Shown here: positions 8,775 to 17,079 of the stretch, in pieces
Numbering within the stretch: the stretch's first letter is position 1
How the letters are laid out: the number at the start of each line of letters is the position of its first letter
NCBI GenBank assembly: GCA_022822135.1
Contig: JAJECH010000012.1
Span: forward strand, 1-64,000
Direction: 5' to 3'
DNA: 64,000 nucleotides
From: Pseudomonadales bacterium
GTDB lineage: Bacteria > Pseudomonadota > Gammaproteobacteria > Pseudomonadales > Azotimanducaceae
The notes under the pieces: model-generated
The model's input: only the letters and a program-made list of their open reading frames with translations
What the model was told of the DNA's origin: nothing
Databases searched by the model: none
Made by a program: the position numbers and the translations under genes

Positions 8775-9137
8775 ATGGCACAAATTCCGCTCTCAAAAAC
8801 GGCCGGAGAAACAAACCAAGTGACCGTTACACGATACTTTAAAGAGACTTTGAAAGCGCGAATTGAGAGGGATTCTGGCTTTCGTGAAGCGCTTCTCGAA
8901 GAAGCGGCAGAGCGCTTGCTCGCCGGAGAATTCGATATAGGGAAGTCCGTGCTACGGGACTACGCAAATGCTACCGTCCGATTCCAGGAATTGGGTGCTT
9001 TGACCTCCAAATCACCGAATAGCTTAATACGGATGCTAGGCCCACAAGGCAATCCTCAGGCGCGAAACCTGTTAGAAATCATCGCACATCTCCATGAACT
9101 CGAAGGAGTGAAACTCAAAGTAACTGCGACGCGTTAA
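8775..9137 (+). CDS. HTH-type regulator resembling solitary HigA/antidote proteins
   Basis: The 120-residue protein has a helical N-terminal part (YFKETLKARIERD, REALLEEAAERLL, DIGKSVLRDYANATVRF) followed by a Cro-like HTH (ELGALTSKSPNSLIRMLG, then GNPQARNLLEIIAHLHE). This layout is shared with addiction-module antidote-like DNA-binding proteins of about 100 residues. The start is set at ATG 8775 behind GAAAGG; the open frame from 8634 adds 47 residues unlike the family. No toxin reading frame is adjacent, so it is probably an orphan regulator. It is divergent from the HAD/PhyH-HEAT pair and may control it. Confidence 0.75.
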   Translation: MAQIPLSKTAGETNQVTVTRYFKETLKARIERDSGFREALLEEAAERLLAGEFDIGKSVLRDYANATVRFQELGALTSKSPNSLIRMLGPQGNPQARNLLEIIAHLHELEGVKLKVTATR

Positions 9138-9391
9138 CAACACGCAGTTCCCAAGATTTTCGGAACACGCATCCGTCTTTGAATTGGATACAACCAAGGA
9201 CCTCAGCCTGTTCTGACGCTTCACATCAGTGATCATCATCACGATTGCTTCTATCGCCTGGGACTGCAGTTTAGTTGCATTCACCTGGTAACTATGGATA
9301 GATGGCGCACCAGTTCGCGACCTATCGAGTTAAAGATAATGTGGCAATAGTCTGACTTATTCCGATAACCGTCTTCGAACAGGATTCTTCG

Positions 9392-10027
9392 ATGAAACTC
9401 TACGACAGCACACTCGCTCCAAATCCCCGTCGCACCCGCATTTTCTTAGCTGAAAAGGGTGTTGAGTACGAAAAAGTGGAATTCAACATACCCAAAGGCG
9501 ATAACCTAGATCCCGAGTTTCTAAAAATCAGTCCCCGCGGATTGCTTCCGACGTTGGTCCTTGATGATGGTACGGTACTCGACGAATCGGTCGCGATCTG
9601 CCGATATTTCGAAGAAACAGTACCTGAACCGAATCTCATGGGGACGGATGCGAAGAGCAAAGCGTTGATCGAAGCTCGACAGCGACACATGGAATTTGAC
9701 GGGTTGCAAGGCGCCGCGGATACCTTCCGTAATTCCTATCCAGGATTTGCGAGACGAGGACTAGGCGGCAGCGTCGGTGAAGTACCGGCGATACCCGAGT
9801 TGGCTGACCGCGGCAAAGCAAGTGTTGCGCGATTCTTCGCCCGACTCGACGAGTATCTCGCTGATCATCCATATTGCGCCGGCGATGTGTTTTCGATCGC
9901 AGACATAACTGCGTTTTGTGCGGTTGACTTTGCGACGACGGCCGCGCGCATCCCGTTTCCAGACGACAAACCCAATCTCAAGCGCTGGTACGATGAAGTA
10001 TCGGCACGCCCAAGTTCGAGCGCGTAG
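9392..10027 (+). CDS. Glutathione S-transferase family protein
   Basis: The 211-residue two-domain GST has an N-terminal thioredoxin fold (residues 1-78). Its active-site region is STLAPNPRRTRIFLAEKGV, the cis-Pro loop is GLLPTLVLDDG and the glutathione gamma-Glu site is DESVAICRYFE. The C-terminal domain is all helical with SIADITAFCAVDF as the N-capping/hydrophobic staple. Length and motifs match bacterial GSTs that detoxify electrophiles. The substrate is unknown. Start ATG 9392 lies behind AGGATT. It is followed after 38 nt by a deacylase gene, possibly in one transcript. Confidence 0.9.
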   Translation: MKLYDSTLAPNPRRTRIFLAEKGVEYEKVEFNIPKGDNLDPEFLKISPRGLLPTLVLDDGTVLDESVAICRYFEETVPEPNLMGTDAKSKALIEARQRHMEFDGLQGAADTFRNSYPGFARRGLGGSVGEVPAIPELADRGKASVARFFARLDEYLADHPYCAGDVFSIADITAFCAVDFATTAARIPFPDDKPNLKRWYDEVSARPSSSA

Positions 10028-10065
10028 CTAGAGTAAGTCTCGACACACAACCGAGGTAAATCACC

Positions 10066-11745
10066 ATGGCACATGACATCGTTGTAAAAGATGGATTAAT
10101 CGTTGACGGCAATGGCACAGCTCCGTATTACGGAGATGTGGCGATTGACGGTGACACGATCACGCAAGTCGGCAAAGTCGATGGAGCTGGCGCTAAGACC
10201 ATTCAAGCGGACGGTAAAGCAGTCACGCCTGGCTTCGTCGACCTCCATACCCACTTTGACGCGCAAGCAGGTTGGGACCCCTATCTAACACCTGTTTCTT
10301 GGCACGGCGTTACGACAGCACTATTTGGAAATTGTGGTGTGACGTTTGCGCCTTGTAAACCAGCAGATCGTGAGTTCCTCGCTGGCATGATGGAAACCGT
10401 TGAGGACATCCCCAAGAACGCGATTCTGACAGGTCTACCGTGGGACTGGGAGTCCTATGGCGAATACCTCGACTCTATTGAGAAGCTCAATCCTGCCATC
10501 AACATCACTGGTATGGTAGGACACTGTGCGTCCCGTTTCTACGTCATGGGCGAGCGCTCAATCACGGATAACGCGACCGACGACGAAATCAAACAGATTG
10601 CTGAGCTTGTCGGCAAATCTGTCGCAGATGGCGCCATCGGATTCTCGACTAATCGATTACCTGGTCACGTACTACCTGACGGCCGGTCAATTCCGGGTAC
10701 ATTTGCCGAACCTAAAGAGCTCGTTGCGATTTCGGAACAGGTTGGCAAACACGGCGGAATCGTTCAGAGCGTCCTGAACTACGGTAAGTTGGACGAAGAG
10801 TTAGATATCGTGCGTCAGCAAGTTCGCGCGGCAGGCACACGCGGGTTGTTCTCCGCTCCTTACACGCCCAGCAAAAACGGCGATCTTTCGGCCTATGACG
10901 CACCAATCGCGAAAATGCAAGCGGAAGGTCTTGACGTTAACGCGCTGACGCTTCCGCGTTCTGGAGGTTTTCTCTCCGGCTTGCGAACGGACATCTTCTT
11001 CTTTGGCACACCCGCCTGGATCGAACTGCGTAAGAAGTCATTCGATGAGCGTCTTGCCACCATTCGCGATAGCGAACAACGCCAGAAACTCATCGACGAG
11101 GCGAAAGAACAGCCGACTACGAGGGGTTCTGCATCTCATGTATTCTGGCTCGGCGACGACGATCGACCGAACTACACTAAAGGTGAATCCGAAAGTCTTG
11201 AATCGCTCGCAAAGGCCGCTGGCGAACATCCATCCGAAACATGGCTGCGGCACATGCTTGAAAGCGATGGAGAAGCGTTCTTCCACGTCAGATTCTTCAA
11301 TCAGCAGCTTGACGCGTTGCCACCTTTCCTCAAGGAGGAATTTGTACTTCCAGGAATTGGCGATGCAGGCGCTCATGTCAGTCAAATCATGGATTCAGGC
11401 TGGACCTCGTTCATGCTCGCGCATTGGGTAAGGGATAAAGAAGCGTTCACACTTGAAGAAGCCATTCGAAAACTGACGAGTGCTCAAGCGCGCGTCGTTG
11501 GATTCGACGATCGCGGTTCGCTTGCTGTCGGCAAGAAAGCCGATGTGAATGTGATCGACATGGATCGAGTCGCAGAACGTCAACCGCAGCTTGTCCACGA
11601 CTTCCCAGGAGAAGCACCGCGACTAATCCAAAAAGCGGTTGGATATCAAGCGACTATCTGCAATGGTGCGGTGATACTGGAGAACGACGAACACACTGGT
11701 GAGCGTTCCGGCCGTGTCCTTAGAAACCCGACCACAAGTGCTTAA
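10066..11745 (+). CDS. N-acyl-D-amino-acid deacylase-family amidohydrolase, paralogue A
   Basis: The 559-residue metal-dependent amidohydrolase belongs to the D-aminoacylase group. Metal ligands are His61 and His63 (DLHTH) and Cys90 (GNCGVTFAPC). The late Asp lies in GDAGAH near residue 431. A beta-sandwich is formed by both termini (N-terminal VDGNG and C-terminal GVGKKADVNVID-like strands). D-aminoacylases remove N-acyl groups from D-amino acids; related enzymes act on other amides or cyclic imides, so the substrate is open. Two close paralogues lie at 41828-43489 and 52979-54634, and the three share long identical blocks such as EFLAGMMETVEDIPK. It is followed after 20 nt by a PhyH gene. 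Confidence 0.9.
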   Translation: MAHDIVVKDGLIVDGNGTAPYYGDVAIDGDTITQVGKVDGAGAKTIQADGKAVTPGFVDLHTHFDAQAGWDPYLTPVSWHGVTTALFGNCGVTFAPCKPADREFLAGMMETVEDIPKNAILTGLPWDWESYGEYLDSIEKLNPAINITGMVGHCASRFYVMGERSITDNATDDEIKQIAELVGKSVADGAIGFSTNRLPGHVLPDGRSIPGTFAEPKELVAISEQVGKHGGIVQSVLNYGKLDEELDIVRQQVRAAGTRGLFSAPYTPSKNGDLSAYDAPIAKMQAEGLDVNALTLPRSGGFLSGLRTDIFFFGTPAWIELRKKSFDERLATIRDSEQRQKLIDEAKEQPTTRGSASHVFWLGDDDRPNYTKGESESLESLAKAAGEHPSETWLRHMLESDGEAFFHVRFFNQQLDALPPFLKEEFVLPGIGDAGAHVSQIMDSGWTSFMLAHWVRDKEAFTLEEAIRKLTSAQARVVGFDDRGSLAVGKKADVNVIDMDRVAERQPQLVHDFPGEAPRLIQKAVGYQATICNGAVILENDEHTGERSGRVLRNPTTSA

Positions 11746-11765
11746 CAGCTAGGGTGTAACACTTC

Positions 11766-12914
11766 GTGCGCTCCGATCCCACAGCACACGAACATCATGA
11801 CGCAATCCGCGCGTATCTTGTTGACGGCAAGATGCGCGCGTTGCAGCTTCCAAATCGCGGCCCGATCACATTCGATGAAACGGGGGCAATCTCAAAAGAG
11901 ATTCTTGACGCATATTGGCGATATGGGTTTTACGTATTCACCGGAGTCATCGACGAACCGGAACTCGAAGAGCTTCGAGCTGACGTAGAGCGTGTGCTTG
12001 ACGGTGCACCAACCTCTAAAGACGATGAGCTTGATCGTCACGGGCGACAGGCGATCGGACATGAGTTCCGTAGACCATCCTTCAGTTTTTCGCGACCTCT
12101 ATCCGACCCGCTCGGCGGTACTGACAGGAATCACGGTCGCCATCCGGTCAAAATGGCGGAACCGACGCCTGCAGAGGATGCTCCGAAAGAGTTCATCGAC
12201 CTGCTCATTGGAAATCTACAGATCATGGATTCGTGCTTACGTCTATATGGTCACCCTGACCTACTCAGCGTGGCTGCTGCAGTCAATGGCAACGATTTCG
12301 TACCGTTTAACGAAGTTACGTTCTTAAAAGAACCCGGGCTCGGCGTGTCCGTTGCATGGCATCAAGATGGGACCACGCATTGGGATTCACCTGAATGGAA
12401 CCAAGGTAAACATGGATTCAACTTCATGGCCCAAATCTATGGTAGTACGCCGTCCAACGGTGTCTGGGTCGTACCCGGAACACATAAGCAAGGTAAAGTC
12501 GATATTAAATCGCTCGTTGAGCAAGCAGGTTCTGAACGGATCGAAACTGCTGTGCCGATGGTGTGTGAAGCCGGAGACGTGGTTATTTCTAATCGGCAAC
12601 TCGTCCACGGCTCATTCGCAAATACTTCAACGGAGCGCAGGGTAACCTTGAACATGGGTTTCCTTCCCCGGAAGAGCGTCCTCAACGTTACGAATGTCAA
12701 TTTCGCAGGGAAAAAGCAAACCTACGATGAGCAGCGTGTGCACCAACGTTCCCGCATGATTGCGATCGGAATCGACGCGCGGCAACAGCGATTCCCGAAC
12801 GAACGTCGGTTCGTATATCAACCTCTTGCTGGCGAAGAGGATCAAAACCGTTGGAGCGAGGAAACTCGTGAGACGGTTGTGAAGGACTACAACCTACTCG
12901 ACGTTCACCTTTAG
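11766..12914 (+). CDS. PhyH-family oxygenase 3 (382 aa)
   Basis: Predicted Fe(II)/2-oxoglutarate dioxygenase. The metal triad is HQD (His199, Asp201) in VAWHQDGTTHW and distal His281 in LVHGSF, followed by ERRVTLNMGF with the likely 2-oxoglutarate Arg. At 382 residues it is longer than the usual 260-300, with extra sequence at the N-terminus (to about residue 60) and before the HQD. The start GTG 11766 is the earliest in frame, 20 nt after the deacylase stop, and AGGGTG lies a short distance upstream. Co-transcription with the deacylase is likely. Confidence 0.85.
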   Translation: MRSDPTAHEHHDAIRAYLVDGKMRALQLPNRGPITFDETGAISKEILDAYWRYGFYVFTGVIDEPELEELRADVERVLDGAPTSKDDELDRHGRQAIGHEFRRPSFSFSRPLSDPLGGTDRNHGRHPVKMAEPTPAEDAPKEFIDLLIGNLQIMDSCLRLYGHPDLLSVAAAVNGNDFVPFNEVTFLKEPGLGVSVAWHQDGTTHWDSPEWNQGKHGFNFMAQIYGSTPSNGVWVVPGTHKQGKVDIKSLVEQAGSERIETAVPMVCEAGDVVISNRQLVHGSFANTSTERRVTLNMGFLPRKSVLNVTNVNFAGKKQTYDEQRVHQRSRMIAIGIDARQQRFPNERRFVYQPLAGEEDQNRWSEETRETVVKDYNLLDVHL

Positions 12915-13012
12915 GAATATTTGCGCAGGTTACCTAACGAGCATCAGTGGATTTCTGAAGGCTCCCAGATTCAGGATAGTTTAGCTCGATTCCATCGTTT
13001 AGATTGAGAAAT

Positions 13013-14320
13013 CTAACGTCGCTTACCGAGCACCATAAAGGGGATGTTGGCATGAGCTGCGTGTCCGTGTCCGTCATTGATCTCTACGAATATCCGATAG
13101 GTACCTGGCTCTGGTGCGACCAATCGAACCGTCGCTTTGTTCGAATCTCCATCGAAGGTGTTCGACATGTCGGCAATCGAAGCTTCCAAGTCCCCGCCGA
13201 TGGAGGTCGCATCGCTCTCTGGCTTGACTGACCATTGGTAGGTCAGTTCGTCATTTTCGGTGTCTTTCGCGACAACCTTAGCTACGTAACCCTTCCCCGC
13301 TGTTAGACGAATGCTGTCAGATGCAGAACGTCGCGCTAACGAGATTGACTCAAGCACGGGCGCCTGATTTTCTGGAAGTCTTCCTGTCCATACAAGCTCC
13401 AATGCGTCCACCGCACCCGTCGTAGCGCCAGACTCCATAAACAAACTGAACCACGTATGGGTCCGTTCTTGTTTATGCCCCCATAAGAACGCATAGGACC
13501 CAAGCCCCGGACCAAGGTAAGGCATGATCAAATCACGGTATTGGAGGAGAAAATGACGAGCCTTTTCTGTACTTGTCGGTTCAATCGCGGCGTCCCAGCG
13601 AGTCTTCCCGACCTCCCAGTGACCAAGAGGTCCCCACTCGGTCACCATGAATGGACCCTCGCCTAAGTACGCGATCGCCTTCGGCATCAACGCGAGCGCT
13701 CCGTAAGCTTGAATGCTCACAAAATCGAGATCCGGCGCTCGTTCCCTAACCAACTCAACCGTCTCACGATCCAATGCCGTAATCGTGGTGGTCGTTACGT
13801 GATTCGGGTCGAGCTCGTGAATCATCCGCGAGAGTTCGTTAACTTCGTCATAGACTCGATGATTCGTAAAGCTCATATCGAGCTCGTTGCCGATGATCCA
13901 CGCCAACAACGCCGGATGGTCTTTGTATTTCAGGACCGCGGCGCGTACATTCTCCCGCTGTTCAGCTATGCTCTCAGCACTGTCGTAGTCAAACCCGAAC
14001 CGCTCGGCTGCGACGGGTAATCCCATCGAGACTGTTAAACCGTACTTCGCGGCTTCGTCGAGGGTCGACTGAGCTTCCTCGATGCCCCACGTTCGAACCG
14101 AATTGCCACCCCGTTCTGCCAGCGTCTCGAGACTTACGCCCACAAAGCCTGCGCCTCGAACAAGGTAGGGTTTGCCGTCACGAACGAGCGTATATCCACC
14201 TTCATAAGCTACGACTTCGACGGGAACGGCTTCAGCTAAACACGGAATCGCCGCAAACGTCAATACCACACTTGCGGCTAACCGTGCGAGGTGTGAACCC
14301 GTCATGAGATCGCTTGACAT
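13013..14320 (-). CDS. Secreted GH2-like TIM-barrel glycosidase with C-terminal Ig-like domain
   Basis: The 435-residue exported protein has a hydrophobic signal segment ending near CLAEA (residues 12-31) and a TIM-barrel resembling the GH2/GH-A clan. The acid/base is in IIGNELD (Asn145, Glu146) and the likely nucleophile Glu228 is in FMVTEWGPLG. From about residue 325 there is a cadherin/PKD-like beta domain (APVLESISL through YRIFVEINDGHGH). Within the operon of a GH16 laminarinase and a TonB receptor it probably trims beta-glucan oligosaccharides; the precise GH family is not resolved by eye (GH2-like or a GH158-type glucanase are options). It is the last gene of the operon, 45 nt after the receptor. 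Confidence 0.75.
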   Translation of the reverse strand: MSSDLMTGSHLARLAASVVLTFAAIPCLAEAVPVEVVAYEGGYTLVRDGKPYLVRGAGFVGVSLETLAERGGNSVRTWGIEEAQSTLDEAAKYGLTVSMGLPVAAERFGFDYDSAESIAEQRENVRAAVLKYKDHPALLAWIIGNELDMSFTNHRVYDEVNELSRMIHELDPNHVTTTTITALDRETVELVRERAPDLDFVSIQAYGALALMPKAIAYLGEGPFMVTEWGPLGHWEVGKTRWDAAIEPTSTEKARHFLLQYRDLIMPYLGPGLGSYAFLWGHKQERTHTWFSLFMESGATTGAVDALELVWTGRLPENQAPVLESISLARRSASDSIRLTAGKGYVAKVVAKDTENDELTYQWSVKPESDATSIGGDLEASIADMSNTFDGDSNKATVRLVAPEPGTYRIFVEINDGHGHAAHANIPFMVLGKRR

Positions 14321-14365
14321 CTAGTCGAGGGTTCGTGCGATTTCAAAGGGGCGCTTTCGCTCTAC

Positions 14366-17056
14366 TCACAAATCTCCGAATCGGTAGCTTGCCCGTATTC
14401 CTGCGAGGCGCGGTCGGGTGAAGAATCGGGTGTTATCAAACTGGGTGATGATCTGAGCTGCTTCGTGAACATCGCCAGTCAAATTGCTGATAAACCCTTC
14501 AATCCGTAAACGGTCGTTCAAGTGGGTGTAACCCAATCCCACATCAACTGATACAAACCCCTTAACTTCGTCATTCAGGCGTAATCGAGGGTTATCTGGT
14601 TGCAGGTAATCGATGCTGTTAAAGATGGTCCGATACTGGTCACTGCGCCAGCCAACCGAGATCACCCAATCAAGCGTGCCCCAAGGCACGCCGGTAACCT
14701 GCGAGAGCGACCCGTTCAACTGGAATCGCGGGGTATGTGGTAAACGCCGACCGTCAATCGACCTAAAGACAGCTTCCTCAGGCGCTACGTCCGCCTGGAA
14801 ACGAAAATCTTGGATGGGAAGCGCACTTTGAATCTTTGCTTCCAGCCAAAGCGCTTTCCAGTCGAAATTGAAATTACCGCCTAGACCAAAGCCACCTTCA
14901 AACTGCATACCATAGATTTCCGAGTCAGCCGCGTTGTAACTGAACGACACGACCAAAGATCCAGCGCCAGTTTCCGTGGGATCGATTAACGTCACGCCAC
15001 CCGCATTGAAGTCGAGTGCCTGTTCCACGGACAGCAATGACGTGAATACTTGATCCGTATAGTCGTAGTAGAACCCGGATACGTTGAAGCGAGTCGGCGT
15101 TTGACCGAGCTGGAAATCGTTTTTCCAGCCTGCTTCGTATACGACAACTTGCTCTTCGTCGTAGATAGGTGCGACAGGTAGACCCGTTTCGCCGGTAAAC
15201 GTATCGTTGAAACCACCGGATTTATGACCGGTCGACACCATCGCGTAGCCAAGCGCGGAACCGAAATCTCGCTCGATACGCACGCGCCAGTCAATGAAGT
15301 CGTTCGACATCTCACCGAATTGCGGTGTGATCGAAGAATTTGGATTGATGATCGCAACAAAGCTGAACAGTCCATCCGGAGGACAGTAGAAGTCGTCTTG
15401 ATTCTGGGTGTCGACGCACGCTACCTTGTCTTCTGGCGAAGCACTTCCACCATAGGTACCTTTCGCTAATACATCTCGTATGTTGTCGCGGTCACCAAAT
15501 CGTGCGATACCGTCGAAGTAGAACGCTAAGTACTCCTCGTCAGACACGGTCCCATCGCCATCTGCATCTGGCTCAAAGATTGAGCGGTCCCTCGCAGCAA
15601 AGCGGAAACCCTCAGTACCCAGACGTACACCACCACAACAGGAGAAATTACGTCCACCGAGTGCAAACGCGTACCTCGCATTGACACCTACGCGGGATTT
15701 TTCTTCTGCGGTGAATCGAAGTCCACCCGTTAACCGAGTAATGTCGCTTAGGTGGTAAGTAATGTCACCATAAACTGAAGACGACTCGGAATCTGTTGTC
15801 GGTTGATTGAATTCGACGCCTTGGAAGAACAATCCTCGATCACCCACGGAACCGAGGAACGTGTACTGGTCCTCAATGAAGTGAAACAAGCCAGCAGTCC
15901 AGGTCAATGCACCAGAGTCTCCAAAAAATCGCAGCTCTTGAATATCCGACACGCTGTCCGTGATAAACTGAAATCTCGACCAATTGTCGTAGACTTCATC
16001 GACTGGTTGTAGCGTATCTGCTACACCTGCCCAGTCAGGTCCGAGTGGCGTTGCCGCATCGTAGTTGTACAGCAAATCACGCCTGCTGACGACGAGCTCC
16101 GCCGTGGCGAAATCAAAATCGTAGGTTAGTTCAAATTTCAAGCCCCAGTGCGTGGTGTCGAGCATTGGCGTGAACGCGCGCGCATACACATCGCGCGGAT
16201 CTTCGATATCTTCGGGATGAACATCGTTACCGAGCGGATTTGCGTAATTCGTACCTGTCCATCCTGACCCTCTCTCATGTACGCTGTCATACGCGATCAA
16301 CGCGCTTAATCGCTCCGTTAGATCGATTGCCAGCTGGACTCGGCGGCCTCGATTGTCCTCGGCTTCCGCTAGGTCAAGATCTAATGGTCCTACGTCGTTG
16401 TAGTACGAGTCGTGCGCGAATGAGTAACCCGCAATTCGCAACGCAGCTTTATCGCCGATTGGCATGTTCACGACGCCGCGATACACTCTGGTTTCGTAGT
16501 CACCGGTCTCAACCTCCAACGACACTTCCTTCCGACCGAAACCTGGGCGCCAAGGAATAATGTTGACCGATCCTGCCGTTGCGTTTCGTCCGCGCAACGT
16601 ACCTTGCGGGCCAACATTCACCTCAACGCGACCTACATCGAAGAAAGCCGAACCGATACCTGCAGTACGCGGGAGATAGACACCGTCGAGATGCGTCGCC
16701 GCAGCTGGGTCACCTAACTCTGTATTGTTGGATGATCCAACACCTCGAATCCAAACTTCGACGTTGCCGCCTTTGTTGCCTATCTCAAGACCAGGTGCGA
16801 TTTCCGACAAATCAGTGAGGTCAACGACGCCTTGCATCTTGAGATTCTCACCTTCAAAACTGTAGGCCGTCGCACCTAAATCCTGGAGATTTTGCTCTCG
16901 TCGTTCAACCGTAACAATGACTTCTTCCATCACGACGGGCCGAGCTTCTTCGGCTGCTTCGTCTTCGTGCTCATCAGCAACAGCCAGCGGTGACCAGGCG
17001 ATCAAGATCGCGGTCACAAAAGTTCTTACACCGAACATCTTCATTAACTTTGACAT
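14366..17056 (-). CDS. TonB-dependent outer-membrane receptor (glucan uptake)
   Basis: The 896-residue protein has a signal peptide (cleaved after about PLAVA), a TonB-box-like segment followed by VEEVIVTVERR-type sequence, a plug domain (DLSEIAPGLEIGNKGG, IRGVGSSNN) and a 22-strand barrel ending RLAGIRASYRFGDL. It is sandwiched in an operon between GH16 and a second glycosidase, so it likely imports their oligosaccharide products. An unusual feature is a canonical EF-hand calcium loop (DADGDGTVSDEE, residues 497-508) in an extracellular-loop region. A Cys-Cys pair lies nearby (NFSCCGG). No SusD partner is present, as usual for proteobacterial loci. Confidence 0.92.
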   Translation of the reverse strand: MSKLMKMFGVRTFVTAILIAWSPLAVADEHEDEAAEEARPVVMEEVIVTVERREQNLQDLGATAYSFEGENLKMQGVVDLTDLSEIAPGLEIGNKGGNVEVWIRGVGSSNNTELGDPAAATHLDGVYLPRTAGIGSAFFDVGRVEVNVGPQGTLRGRNATAGSVNIIPWRPGFGRKEVSLEVETGDYETRVYRGVVNMPIGDKAALRIAGYSFAHDSYYNDVGPLDLDLAEAEDNRGRRVQLAIDLTERLSALIAYDSVHERGSGWTGTNYANPLGNDVHPEDIEDPRDVYARAFTPMLDTTHWGLKFELTYDFDFATAELVVSRRDLLYNYDAATPLGPDWAGVADTLQPVDEVYDNWSRFQFITDSVSDIQELRFFGDSGALTWTAGLFHFIEDQYTFLGSVGDRGLFFQGVEFNQPTTDSESSSVYGDITYHLSDITRLTGGLRFTAEEKSRVGVNARYAFALGGRNFSCCGGVRLGTEGFRFAARDRSIFEPDADGDGTVSDEEYLAFYFDGIARFGDRDNIRDVLAKGTYGGSASPEDKVACVDTQNQDDFYCPPDGLFSFVAIINPNSSITPQFGEMSNDFIDWRVRIERDFGSALGYAMVSTGHKSGGFNDTFTGETGLPVAPIYDEEQVVVYEAGWKNDFQLGQTPTRFNVSGFYYDYTDQVFTSLLSVEQALDFNAGGVTLIDPTETGAGSLVVSFSYNAADSEIYGMQFEGGFGLGGNFNFDWKALWLEAKIQSALPIQDFRFQADVAPEEAVFRSIDGRRLPHTPRFQLNGSLSQVTGVPWGTLDWVISVGWRSDQYRTIFNSIDYLQPDNPRLRLNDEVKGFVSVDVGLGYTHLNDRLRIEGFISNLTGDVHEAAQIITQFDNTRFFTRPRLAGIRASYRFGDL

Positions 17057-17079
17057 GGTTTTCCTCCTGTTACCGCTAG

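Noticed and set aside
9072-9284. 70-codon minus-strand frame
   Set aside because: Mostly antisense to the end of the HTH gene, with no recognisable domain or ribosome site.
12999-13016. TTAGATT-GAGA-AATCTAA hairpin between convergent genes
   Set aside because: AT-rich 7-bp stem overlapping a stop codon with no T-run; too weak to call a terminator.
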